Shown one piece after another: positions 24,908 to 33,403 of a stretch of 64,000 nucleotides of DNA. The notes beneath the pieces are model-generated. The model was not told the DNA's origin and did no database searches. It saw nothing but the letters and a program-made list of their open reading frames with translations. Position 1 is the first letter of the stretch, and every line of letters begins with the position of its first letter. The position numbers and the translations under genes are program-made. Origin of the DNA: Bacillus massiliigorillae (GTDB lineage: Bacteria; Bacillota; Bacilli; Bacillales; DSM-1321); the NCBI RefSeq assembly GCF_000380245.2, contig NZ_HG428741.1, positions 1,335,910 to 1,399,909 of the forward strand, in the 5' to 3' direction.

Positions 24908-25768
24908 ATGGCTGATTGGTTAGATGTTATATTTAGGGCGATTCTATTTCTTGTAGTTCTTTTTATCATTACGAAAATCTTAGGAAAAAAGCAAATTTCA
25001 CAATTATCCATGTTTGAATATGTAACAGGGATTACAATAGGAAACATTGGTGCAGAGGTAGTTACTGGACTTGAACAAAAAATACATTTAGGCATAATCG
25101 CTTTAGTAACCACAGCTGCTATTCCATTTCTATCTGGTTTAATAACGATGAAAAGTAAGAAAATGCGAGATATAATTGATGGTAAAGGGACTATTTTTAT
25201 AAAAGATGGAAAGTTATTGGAAGACAATATAAAACGAGAACGCTATACGATTGATGAATTTTTGGAGTTATTAAGAAAGAAAGACGTTTTTGATATATCA
25301 GAAGTTGAATATGCCATTTTGGAAGCGGCTGGGGATTTAAATGTTTTATTAAAGAAAGAATATCGCCCATTAACGCCAAGGGATTTGAATTTGAAAGTAG
25401 CTTCTGATAAAGAACCTCAAACCGTTATTATGGATGGAGAGGTATTAATAGAACCTCTGGCGACAATGGGAAGAAGTAGACAATGGTTACATACAGAGCT
25501 CCGAAAGCTGGGTGTAACAGTTGAGAATGTCTTTCTTGCACAGGTTAATTCATATGGTGAAGTAACAGTTGATTTGTATGATGATTTATTGCAGGTGGCA
25601 TCTCCACAAGAGCGACCTTTATTATACGCAACAATGAAGAAATGTCAGGCGGATTTAGAATTGTTTGCCCTTGGAACAGATAATGAAGATGCTAAAAAAA
25701 TGTATACTGATAATAGTGTCAAGTTACAAAATGCCATTGATAAGGTTGCTCATATTTTGAAAAGTTAA
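24908..25768 (+). CDS. DUF421-DUF1657 fusion membrane protein (YetF/YcaP type)
   Basis: This 286-residue protein has three N-terminal membrane helices (residues about 5-75), a DUF421 cytoplasmic domain (about 80-220, with the RSRQWLHTELRKLGV region) and a C-terminal DUF1657 segment (about 225-286, MKKCQADLELFALGTDNEDA). In mobile spoVA2 operons a DUF421 protein and DUF1657 proteins accompany SpoVAC/AD/AE and influence spore heat resistance and germination. Here the fusion ends the operon. Confidence 0.85.
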   Translation: MADWLDVIFRAILFLVVLFIITKILGKKQISQLSMFEYVTGITIGNIGAEVVTGLEQKIHLGIIALVTTAAIPFLSGLITMKSKKMRDIIDGKGTIFIKDGKLLEDNIKRERYTIDEFLELLRKKDVFDISEVEYAILEAAGDLNVLLKKEYRPLTPRDLNLKVASDKEPQTVIMDGEVLIEPLATMGRSRQWLHTELRKLGVTVENVFLAQVNSYGEVTVDLYDDLLQVASPQERPLLYATMKKCQADLELFALGTDNEDAKKMYTDNSVKLQNAIDKVAHILKS

Positions 25769-25781
25769 CATACTTCGGTTT

Positions 25782-25806
25782 AAACCTTGATATATCAAGG
25801 TTTTTT
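25782..25806 (+). terminator. Terminator of the spoVA-type operon
   Basis: A perfect stem, AAACCTTGATA pairing with TATCAAGGTTT (25782-25803), leads into a T-run. Confidence 0.85.
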
Positions 25807-25931
25807 CTCTTGTACATATGCAAAAAAGTGAAACTAAGGTGTTCTTATAGGTGAGTAATATTGATATAATCGTCTAGGTATGTCTTGGTGTCTTATTCAG
25901 AAGGATATTCAAAGAAAAGAGGAGTTTACAT

Positions 25932-26654
25932 ATGTTACAGTTTTTCGGATGTGGTAGTGCATTTAACACGGCGATAGGAAATAATAATGCTTTTATGAAG
26001 CGAGGTTCAGAGTTATTTATGATTGATTGTGGTAGTACAAATTTTAGCCGCATGATTCAGAAGGATGTTCTAAATGGAATAGAGAAAATTACAATTCTAC
26101 AGACTCATTTACATGCTGATCATGTTGGTTCGTTAGGTGATCTAGTGGGCTATGCATATAATGTAATGGAGCCGAAGAAACAAGTAAAAGTTACTATTAT
26201 TTGTGATAAACAACTAACTGCTGATATTCAAACTATTTTAAGGAAGGTTGGTATAGCAGATAATCAGTATGTAATAGAAGAAATAGATGGAGAAATGACA
26301 CTTAAGAATCAAATTGGGATTTCATCTATTAAATCGTATAAGGTACAGCATGTTCCACATTTAAATTGTTTTGCATATTTATTGAGAATTAATGATAAAG
26401 TGGTTTACTATAGTGGAGACTGTAATGAAATTCCTAGTGAGATATTAAATGGTATGCTGGCAGGTGAGATTGACTTATTTTATCAAGACACGAGTAAAGC
26501 GGATCCTGATGGAAATGTACATTTATCATTACGAAAATTGACAGAGCTAATTCCGAATGAATTACGTCATAAAGTATACTGTATGCATTTGGACGAATTA
26601 TTCTCAAACGATGAAGCAAAAGAATTAGGTTTTAATGTGGTTGAGAGTCTATAG
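25932..26654 (+). CDS. MBL-fold metallo-hydrolase
   Basis: This 240-residue protein has the metallo-beta-lactamase motif THLHADHVG (HxHxDH) near residue 60, a distal Asp in YYSGDCNEI and a C-terminal His in YCMHLDE. The fold includes RNase Z-like and lactonase-type hydrolases; the substrate is unknown. It is a single gene between terminators. Confidence 0.85.
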   Translation: MLQFFGCGSAFNTAIGNNNAFMKRGSELFMIDCGSTNFSRMIQKDVLNGIEKITILQTHLHADHVGSLGDLVGYAYNVMEPKKQVKVTIICDKQLTADIQTILRKVGIADNQYVIEEIDGEMTLKNQIGISSIKSYKVQHVPHLNCFAYLLRINDKVVYYSGDCNEIPSEILNGMLAGEIDLFYQDTSKADPDGNVHLSLRKLTELIPNELRHKVYCMHLDELFSNDEAKELGFNVVESL

Positions 26655-26837
26655 ATTTTGAATCAATTCACGATAAGTTGTATTGCTTAATTTAGTTGGC
26701 AACTAATGCTTAGATGAAATTTCACATAGTTCATACCTTTAACCTATTTACCTAATTTTATCCATGGTATTACAATAGAAATAAAAAATCTGTAATTGAT
26801 ATTTATTATTAATTGTAATACAGAATGGAGAATGATA

Positions 26838-27266
26838 ATGATTCTTTTTTCGGATGATCTGTTTGTTAGGGAAACGATTCATAGTACCATCCAAGAGTTG
26901 AAAGGATTTACTTGGAAAATTTTCGAATTAATTGGAATGAAGCTTGAAGAAATCACTACTCGTGATCGGCAGGCATTAGCTACATTTTGTTTTGGCGCTT
27001 TAAAAATGATTAATCAAAGTGAGAAGTATAATCAACCACAAGTGCATGCGATAGCAATTGAAGTATTACTTCACATTTTTAAATATAGTGAACAGCAAGC
27101 CATTGTTTTTGCAGAAGAGCTTATAGTATCAGCGGTAAATAATCGAGCAGAAGAGATGAATGGAATTATCAACAAGGGAATAAAAGGTTATTATCAATAC
27201 GTTGAAAGAGCGGATGAGGATTTAAGATGTAATGTGATTGAAATTCTTGAAAGAGTTGCAATCTGA
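26838..27266 (+). CDS. Imm48-like immunity family protein
   Basis: This 142-residue, largely helical cytoplasmic protein begins MILFSDDLFVRETIHSTIQE. It resembles Imm48-type immunity proteins annotated in Bacillus, though I recall this similarity rather than having tested it. The ATG at 26838 is preceded by GGAG at seven bases; an upstream TTG (26796) and a nearer ATG (26832) are less well placed. No toxin gene is adjacent. Confidence 0.55.
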   Translation: MILFSDDLFVRETIHSTIQELKGFTWKIFELIGMKLEEITTRDRQALATFCFGALKMINQSEKYNQPQVHAIAIEVLLHIFKYSEQQAIVFAEELIVSAVNNRAEEMNGIINKGIKGYYQYVERADEDLRCNVIEILERVAI

Positions 27267-27278
27267 TATAATCCATTT

Positions 27279-27308
27279 AACCCCAATTTGTATAAAATGG
27301 GGTTTTTA
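27279..27308 (+). terminator. Terminator after the Imm48-like gene
   Basis: AACCCCA (27279-27285) and TGGGGTT (27298-27304) with a following T-run. Confidence 0.7.
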
Positions 27309-27336
27309 TTTGGTTAAATTATAGGGGGATTTTGTT

Positions 27337-27900
27337 TTGGAGTGGGAATGGAATGTAGATTTGTTTAGGATTATAAATAATCTAGGGAGAGATAATGAAT
27401 TTATAAGTGACATGTATGTAGTATTTGCGCATTATTCAATCTATTTACTTGTTGCAGCTGTAATATTGTATTTCTTGTCGAGAAATCGTAGTAATAAAGT
27501 GATGGTCATTAGTTCGATTATTACAGTAGTTATATCCGAAATAATAGGGAAACTTGTAGGTTTATTGCATTCGAATAATCAACCTTTTGCAGAACTTGGC
27601 AATGTTCATAATCTTATTGTAAAAGAAGTAAATAATTCATTTCCTAGTGATCATACGATGATTTTCTTTGCAGTAAGTGTTTGTATCTGGTTATTTAGAA
27701 GAAAGTATTCTTTTTTGTGGATAGTATTAGCCATTCTTGTAGCTCTTTCAAGAGTTGGAGTAGGTGTGCATTATCCAGCAGATGTTATGGTAGGTGCTAT
27801 TATTGGTACTCTCGTAGCTAATATCGTATATAAAATGGTATGTAAACAACAAGCAATCAAGAGTTATTCTGAAAGCGGTACTAAAAGTAAATTCATGTAA
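27337..27900 (+). CDS. PAP2-family phosphatase, probable undecaprenyl-diphosphatase (BcrC type)
   Basis: This 187-residue membrane protein has four to five helices and the PAP2 phosphatase motifs KLVGLLHSNNQPF (motif 1, with a substituted Arg position), FPSDHTMIFF (motif 2) and SRVGVGVHYPADVMVG (motif 3). The start NVDLFRIINNLG resembles BcrC. It would recycle undecaprenyl pyrophosphate for cell-wall synthesis and give some bacitracin tolerance. Translation starts at TTG after GGGGG. Confidence 0.85.
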   Translation: MEWEWNVDLFRIINNLGRDNEFISDMYVVFAHYSIYLLVAAVILYFLSRNRSNKVMVISSIITVVISEIIGKLVGLLHSNNQPFAELGNVHNLIVKEVNNSFPSDHTMIFFAVSVCIWLFRRKYSFLWIVLAILVALSRVGVGVHYPADVMVGAIIGTLVANIVYKMVCKQQAIKSYSESGTKSKFM

Positions 27901-27906
27901 TATGCT

Positions 27907-27939
27907 AACTCCTTTTCTTTTTGGGAAAGGAGTTATTTT
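27907..27939 (+). terminator. Terminator after the PAP2 gene
   Basis: AACTCCTTT (27907-27915) and AAAGGAGTT (27926-27934), then ATTTTT. Confidence 0.75.
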
Positions 27940-27980
27940 TGGTTTGAATTTTTCGAATTTTAGAACTTAAAGTAATGCTA

Positions 27981-28009
27981 TTGCGAAATAGTAGAAAGTA
28001 CGATATTAT
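27981..28009 (+). promoter_or_regulatory. Promoter of the tRNA-5S cluster
   Basis: TTGCGA (27981-27986), 17 bases, then TATTAT (28004-28009), about 30 bases before the first tRNA. Confidence 0.55.
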
Positions 28010-28039
28010 TATTTTTGTCGAAAGAAATCATTACTAAAT

Positions 28040-28115
28040 GGAGGATTAGCTCAGCTGGGAGAGCACCTGCCTTACAAGCAGGGGGTCGGCGGTTCGATCC
28101 CGTCATCCTCCACCA
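28040..28115 (+). tRNA. tRNA-Val (TAC)
   Basis: The 76-base sequence folds as a cloverleaf: acceptor GGAGGAT pairing with ATCCTCC, anticodon loop CTTACAA with anticodon TAC, T-loop GTTCGATCC and an encoded CCA end. Confidence 0.96.
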
Positions 28116-28186
28116 ATAAATCAGTTGATAATTTATAGTTGTTTTGAAAACTAATCACTTTCAACTCTTAACTATAAACTAAAAAT

Positions 28187-28263
<77 letters not shown>

Positions 28264-28269
28264 TATTAT

Positions 28270-28343
28270 GCGGATGTAGTTTAGTGGTAAAACCTCAGCC
28301 TTCCAAGCTGATGATGAGGGTTCGATTCCCTTCATCCGCTCCA
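28270..28343 (+). tRNA. tRNA-Gly (TCC)
   Basis: This 74-base tRNA has acceptor GCGGATG pairing with CATCCGC, anticodon loop CTTCCAA with anticodon TCC, T-loop GTTCGATTC and an encoded CCA. It begins six bases after tRNA-Arg. Confidence 0.96.
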
Positions 28344-28348
28344 ATTTA

Positions 28349-28464
<116 letters not shown>

Positions 28465-28473
28465 TGTATAAAA

Positions 28474-28500
28474 AGATTAGCTTTTAGCTAGTCTTTTTTT
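28474..28500 (+). terminator. Terminator of the tRNA-5S cluster
   Basis: AGATTAGCT (28474-28482) pairs with AGCTAGTCT (28486-28494; one G-T), followed by six or more T. Confidence 0.85.
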
Positions 28501-28607
28501 GTGTAGTAAAATGGATATATGTGATAATGTGGAGAAGTACATAGAGTAAAGATTTTTCATTCATGTTGTTCTAGATTAATTGAAAAGAATTTGAGGTGAT
28601 TGTATAT

Positions 28608-29699
28608 ATGCCGATTTGGCTCGGAATTATTGGTGTACTAATTGTATATAATTTGCTTAGTTTGTATGTATGCAGAATGGTACAGAAATGGTTATTACCT
28701 AAACCTTCTAAAGTTTTCAGGATAATATATTTTAGTTTAGTTCTATTGCTAGCTAATGCTTTTATTATCGGTACAATTACTAGTCTTGATGTAGTAAGAG
28801 CAATAGGTTCATATTGGTTTGCATTATTATACATATTGGTTTTCTCGGTGCCACTTATACATATAGTAGTTGCGTTTTTACGTCTTTTAAAGCTATCTCA
28901 TCAAAATGTTGAGAGATGGGCAGGTATAGTAAGTATCATTATCGTTGTTCTTGTATTTAGTTATGGCACATTTAATGCGTATAGTCCAGTTGTCCGTACA
29001 TATGATGTAGCTCTTTCTGACAATGGAGAAGCAAAGAAACAATTAAATATTGTCATGGTATCAGATACGCATTTCGGGGTGCTCTCAAATAAAAATCATG
29101 CAAAGCGTATGGTGAAAGAAATAAACGCACTCAATCCGGATTTAGTTCTATTCCCAGGCGATATTGTTGATGATAAAATTGATTCTTATTCTAAGCAAGG
29201 AATAGAGAAAGTTATAGCTAAAATTAAAGCTAAATATGGAGTCTATGTTTCTTTAGGTAATCATGATAAAGGAGATACAGCTAAACTTATTAAAGTTTTG
29301 GAAGATAGTAAAATGAAGGTCCTTTATGATGACACAGCAGTGGTTGCTAATTCTATTACGTTAATTGGACGAAAAGATAAAACTGATAGGGAACGCTTGC
29401 CACTAGCTGCTTTAATGAAAAATGTGGATCACACAAAACCTATTATACTTTTAGACCACCAACCATATGATTTAGATATTGCTAAGGCTGAAGGTGTCGA
29501 TTTATTTGTTGCTGGTCATACTCATCGAGGTCAAGTAGCGCCTTTTCAATATGTTACACAGCGTATATATGAAAATGATTGGGGTTATTTGAAGAAAGGT
29601 TCATTACATTCGATTGTGTCGTCGGGATATGGATTTTGGGGACCTCCAATTCGAACGAATAGTCGTTCGGAGATAGTTCAGATTATGCTGAACTATTAA
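28608..29699 (+). CDS. Membrane-anchored metallophosphoesterase
   Basis: This 363-residue protein has four to five N-terminal membrane helices (residues about 1-130), then a calcineurin-like phosphoesterase domain. Metal-binding motifs are VSDTHFG, PGDIVDD, LGNHDKGD, LLDHQP and VAGHTHRGQ, complete and in order. The YaeI/YkuE-like group acts on envelope substrates; the true substrate here is unknown. The ATG at 28608 follows GAGGTGAT by seven bases. Confidence 0.9.
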   Translation: MPIWLGIIGVLIVYNLLSLYVCRMVQKWLLPKPSKVFRIIYFSLVLLLANAFIIGTITSLDVVRAIGSYWFALLYILVFSVPLIHIVVAFLRLLKLSHQNVERWAGIVSIIIVVLVFSYGTFNAYSPVVRTYDVALSDNGEAKKQLNIVMVSDTHFGVLSNKNHAKRMVKEINALNPDLVLFPGDIVDDKIDSYSKQGIEKVIAKIKAKYGVYVSLGNHDKGDTAKLIKVLEDSKMKVLYDDTAVVANSITLIGRKDKTDRERLPLAALMKNVDHTKPIILLDHQPYDLDIAKAEGVDLFVAGHTHRGQVAPFQYVTQRIYENDWGYLKKGSLHSIVSSGYGFWGPPIRTNSRSEIVQIMLNY

Positions 29700-29843
29700 T
29701 TATGATGTACATCTCAGAAATATGTTGGATATAAAAGAACAAAAATATATTAATTTCGAAAGAAGGATGGAAGTTAATAAGATTAAAAATGAAACTTCTT
29801 ATATCATAAAATCAATCGAACATTAAATAGAGGAAGCTATAAA

Positions 29844-29878
29844 GTCGATTCTTCATTGAGGAGAATCGATTTTTTTCT
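29844..29878 (+). terminator. Terminator after the phosphoesterase gene
   Basis: TCGATTCT (29845-29852) and AGAATCGA (29862-29869) form a stem followed by a T-run. Confidence 0.8.
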
Positions 29879-29885
29879 TATATAT

Positions 29886-29912
29886 TGAAATTATTTGATA
29901 TTTAAACTCGTT
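29886..29912 (+). promoter_or_regulatory. Candidate ECF sigma autoregulatory promoter
   Basis: TGAAAT (29886-29891) and CGTT (29909-29912) are 17 bases apart, close to the ECF pattern TGAAAC-N16/17-CGTM. The match is imperfect; its place before the ECF gene supports it. Confidence 0.35.
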
Positions 29913-29968
29913 ATTATATATGAAGTACATAATAATACATACGCATGGTCGTTAGTTAGGAGGTTCAG

Positions 29969-30535
29969 ATGGACGAAGAATGGGGATGGATTCAATCCAT
30001 ATTATCAGGGGATAAACAGGCGTATTCCCACATTATTAATAAATATAAAAATTTATTGTATGCAACTATTTTGCGTATGACTAATAATCAACAGGATGCT
30101 CAGGATTTAGTACAGGAAGTTTTCATTAAAGTGTATCAGCAACTTGATAAATATGATCAGAAAGGTGAGTTCTCGGGTTGGTTATATCGAGTAGCTATCA
30201 ATCATTGTATGGATGAATTTCGAAAAAAACGCTACAAAATGAAACGAGTGGAGCTAGATACAGATGCGATGGTGAATACAAAGCATCCAGAGGTGATTTA
30301 TTTAAAGAAAGAGAGAGAAAGGCAATTAGAACGACTAATTCAGACATTATCTGAAGATGAACGAATAATTATCCTTTTACGATATGTAAATGATTTGAGC
30401 TATAACGAAATAAGTAATCTTCTTAGCGTTCCAATATCGATGGTTCGAAATAAACTTCATCGAGCAAAGCAGAAAATGAGAAATACATTACAAGGTGAAG
30501 GAGGATTGTTCGATGAATTGTCTAACAATGGATAA
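29969..30535 (+). CDS. ECF-type RNA polymerase sigma factor
   Basis: This 188-residue sigma-70 family protein has region 2 (DAQDLVQEVFIKVYQQLDKYD with FSGWLYRVAINHCMDEFRKK) and region 4 (SEDERIIILLRYVNDLSYNEISNLLSVP). No region 1 or 3 is present, as expected for ECF factors. AGGAGGT precedes the ATG. It overlaps the anti-sigma gene by 23 bases, so the pair is cotranslated. The inducing stress is unknown. Confidence 0.93.
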   Translation: MDEEWGWIQSILSGDKQAYSHIINKYKNLLYATILRMTNNQQDAQDLVQEVFIKVYQQLDKYDQKGEFSGWLYRVAINHCMDEFRKKRYKMKRVELDTDAMVNTKHPEVIYLKKERERQLERLIQTLSEDERIIILLRYVNDLSYNEISNLLSVPISMVRNKLHRAKQKMRNTLQGEGGLFDELSNNG

Positions 30536-32135
30536 GCTTTCTCAGTTCGTTGATTGTCTACTTACAAATGCTGAACAAATACTAATACAAGAACATATAG
30601 AACAATGTGAAGAGTGTAATCTGGTTGTTAAATCCTTTAAGGATGAACAAAAATTCATAAAGGAAACACTACTAATGCCATCCTTGCCAGATGCTTTTGC
30701 TTCAGATGTTCTTAAACAGCTAGAGCCTTATCCGCAGAAACAAGTGAAAAAGAAAAGAGTATTATGGAAAAACATGATGTTGTATGCAGCGGGTTTCGTA
30801 TTAGTCGTTGGATTAAGCACAACTCTGCATCCAGGCTTTGCTAAGTGGATGGGTGGCTTTTTCACAAGTGATGAAGTAGATGATGGATTGAAAATAGCAA
30901 GTGAAACGGATTTGAAGGAACGCATTAATCTTGAGGTTAAGAATCGAGGGATTACATTTAAAGTAGAAGATGTCATAACAGATTCAACCCGTGTAGCATT
31001 GTCTTTTCAAATCATTGATGAACAAGGAGATTTCAGAGACACACAACTAAATCTAATAGATTCTAAAAATGAAATATATGCGACTGATGAAGAGGGGGAA
31101 AGATTAGAAAATGTAAATGTGAGCTCACATTGGCAAGAAGGTAGTGATTATGGATTGATTGAATTTTCATTAAGAGAATTTGAAGTACTAGATCATTTTT
31201 TAGTTAGGTTTAACTTAAGTGAGTTAGACGGGGTAAAAGGAGATTGGAAGCTTGAAGTTCCTATTGATTTAACAAAAAGTAAAGCTTTGACCACTATTAT
31301 TCCATTAAAAGATTTTAACATAAGCCAGTATGGGGTAGTGTTTAAAATGAATCAAATGCGTTTTGCTACTTCTACTAATGAATTATCATATGAAACTAGT
31401 TTCGCATCAAATGAGTTAATAAAAGTTGAAAAACAAATAAAACAGCTAAATGAGAAAATCGGTAATGAAGATATTGTCGGAAAGGAGATATATGGTACAG
31501 CCGTAAAATATCATATTGAAAATAGGGATAAGAAAACAGTTTATCGGAATGTCTTGGCTTATGGGTTAGATTATACTCCTCCTGTTGATCATGGAATGCT
31601 TCAAGAATCTAGTGATGATATGGAACAACTTGGACATAAGAAATGGAATATATCCCATACTCCAAAACACGACCGCCAGCTAAGTTTTGTATTGGATGGT
31701 GTAATTAAAGCGGTACCATCTGATTTTTCGATTAAAATAAATCCGAAAGATTTAAAGCATAATCCTGTTTCGTTTGAATATGAAGGTAATCATATTACAA
31801 TAAAATCAGCAAAGATGAACAATGAATATTCATTACGAAAATCTCTAAATCCGATTAAAAGAGAAACTTTTTTTCAAATTGAAATGGAGGGTGGTAGAGA
31901 AGCAACTGCCACTGCTCTAGGTGATTGGGCTTTGGTAGACGATAAGGGAAAAGCTTATAATTTATCTCAGAGTGGATCGATTTTTTATAAAAAAGATCAG
32001 CATGGTCGCTTTAAGCTATCTTCTAAATTATTAACAAATAAAATAAATGAAGTACCAGAAGAATTAACTTTGCATTTACTTTCAATTGCTCGCTATTATG
32101 AGATAGAAAATCAGTGGAGAATTCCGTTGTATTAA
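30513..32135 (+). CDS. Anti-sigma factor, zinc-finger and DUF4179 domains
   Basis: This 540-residue protein has an N-terminal anti-sigma zinc motif (HIEQCEEC, residues about 29-36). A single membrane helix follows (MLYAAGFVLVVGLSTTLH, about residue 90), and then a long extracytoplasmic DUF4179-type region. It would hold the ECF sigma factor inactive until an envelope signal arrives. I start at ATG 30513 because AAGGAGG lies eight bases before it; a GTG six codons earlier is poorly placed. Confidence 0.88.
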   Translation: MNCLTMDKLSQFVDCLLTNAEQILIQEHIEQCEECNLVVKSFKDEQKFIKETLLMPSLPDAFASDVLKQLEPYPQKQVKKKRVLWKNMMLYAAGFVLVVGLSTTLHPGFAKWMGGFFTSDEVDDGLKIASETDLKERINLEVKNRGITFKVEDVITDSTRVALSFQIIDEQGDFRDTQLNLIDSKNEIYATDEEGERLENVNVSSHWQEGSDYGLIEFSLREFEVLDHFLVRFNLSELDGVKGDWKLEVPIDLTKSKALTTIIPLKDFNISQYGVVFKMNQMRFATSTNELSYETSFASNELIKVEKQIKQLNEKIGNEDIVGKEIYGTAVKYHIENRDKKTVYRNVLAYGLDYTPPVDHGMLQESSDDMEQLGHKKWNISHTPKHDRQLSFVLDGVIKAVPSDFSIKINPKDLKHNPVSFEYEGNHITIKSAKMNNEYSLRKSLNPIKRETFFQIEMEGGREATATALGDWALVDDKGKAYNLSQSGSIFYKKDQHGRFKLSSKLLTNKINEVPEELTLHLLSIARYYEIENQWRIPLY

Positions 32136-32167
32136 AGTTAAGTTTTTTCATAGTAATATAGTAAATT

Positions 32168-32213
32168 AATAGGCCGTATTCACATAATTTCATTGTGAAT
32201 ACGGCCTATTTTT
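32168..32213 (+). terminator. Strong terminator of the sigma/anti-sigma operon
   Basis: A perfect 17-bp stem (32168-32184 with 32194-32210, core AGGCCGTATTCACA) followed by TTTTT. Confidence 0.9.
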
Positions 32214-32337
32214 GTTAAAAACTTTTCAAATATACTATATTCTGAATTTACAATAAAATGCTACTGAGGTATGATGACAATAGTGATTTATTAACAGCTG
32301 TAAGATTTAAACATTATAGTATATAAGAGGTAGATTG

Positions 32338-33111
32338 ATGGAAGACATTAGTATGTACACATTGCTTATTTTAATTTGTTTTGGTTTTTTAGCGGCATTC
32401 ATTGATTCGGCTGTCGGGGGAGGGGGACTTATTTCAATTCCTGCTCTGTTATTTGTAGGTTTATCACCACAAACAGCGTTAGCGACAAATAAGCTAGCTA
32501 GTTCCTTTGGTTCTTTTACTAGCACTGTAACTTTTATTAGATCGGGTAAGGTAAATTTCCAAGTTGTTTCAAAGTTATTTCCATTGGTGTTTATAGGTTC
32601 GTTAATAGGTGCTTATATTGTTCACTATATTTCACCTAATATATTAAAACCACTTGTATTAGTGTTATTAATTGCGGTGACAATTTACACAATCTTTAAT
32701 AAAAACTGGGGACAAAATTCAGTATATAAGAAATTAACTTGGAAGAAAGCGGCGTTATTTGCACTTATTATTTTTTGTATAGGTTTCTATGATGGCTTTT
32801 TTGGACCAGGAACAGGGTCATTCTTTATCTTTTCTTTCTTATTTATTGGGTTTGACTTTTTACAGGCTGCTGGAAATTCAAAGGTATTGAACTTTGGAAG
32901 TAATATTGCAGCGTTATGTATGTTTATATATTTAGGAGCAGTTAACTTTGCATATGGCATACCAATGGGACTTGCAATGGTAGTAGGGGCATATTGTGGT
33001 TCAAAATTTGCCTTAAAAAAAGGTGTAGCATATGTTCGTTTATTGTTCATCGTAGTAACATTGTTTCTAATTGTGAAGAATGTTGTCGATTATGTACAGC
33101 ATAAGTTTTAA
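32338..33111 (+). CDS. TSUP (TauE/SafE) family membrane protein
   Basis: This 257-residue protein has about eight membrane helices and the TSUP hallmarks DSAVGGGGLISIPALL near the N-terminus and GFYDGFFGPGTGSFFIF at the start of the second half. TSUP proteins export or import organosulfur compounds and other organic anions; the substrate is unknown. ATG 32338 follows AGAGG by seven bases. The tandem TTG-ATG makes the precise start uncertain by one codon. Confidence 0.9.
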   Translation: MEDISMYTLLILICFGFLAAFIDSAVGGGGLISIPALLFVGLSPQTALATNKLASSFGSFTSTVTFIRSGKVNFQVVSKLFPLVFIGSLIGAYIVHYISPNILKPLVLVLLIAVTIYTIFNKNWGQNSVYKKLTWKKAALFALIIFCIGFYDGFFGPGTGSFFIFSFLFIGFDFLQAAGNSKVLNFGSNIAALCMFIYLGAVNFAYGIPMGLAMVVGAYCGSKFALKKGVAYVRLLFIVVTLFLIVKNVVDYVQHKF

Positions 33112-33119
33112 ATCATGGT

Positions 33120-33151
33120 GCCTTGTGGATTTGAATTCCACAAGGCTTTTT
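33120..33151 (+). terminator. Terminator after the TSUP gene
   Basis: GCCTTGTGGA and TCCACAAGGC (33120-33146) form a perfect ten-base stem followed by TTTTA. Confidence 0.85.
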
Positions 33152-33192
33152 ATGTGTTGTGATATACGTTGATAAAATGAATTGAAAAAGAA

Positions 33193-33236
33193 GAAGAAGG
33201 GTTCGGAAATCAGGAAATGATTTCAAACCCTTCTTC
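33193..33236 (-). terminator. Hairpin downstream of the APC permease
   Basis: GAAGAAGGGTT (33193-33203) pairs with AACCCTTCTTC (33226-33236), with additional internal pairing. On the minus strand it runs into TTCTTCTTTTTC. It is about 170 bases past the permease stop; I see no gene in between. Confidence 0.5.
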
Positions 33237-33403
33237 ATTACTCTGGGACATGCTTAGTTACATGAAAGTCCAGTGTAGTTACCGGTATACACGAAAAAAT
33301 AAGTGGAAATATTATTGCTATAAAATAAAGATTAAGAGAATTTTACTTTGAAAAAGTAAAGAAAACAAACTTTATAGAGTGCTAATACAAGGTAATGACA
33401 AAA

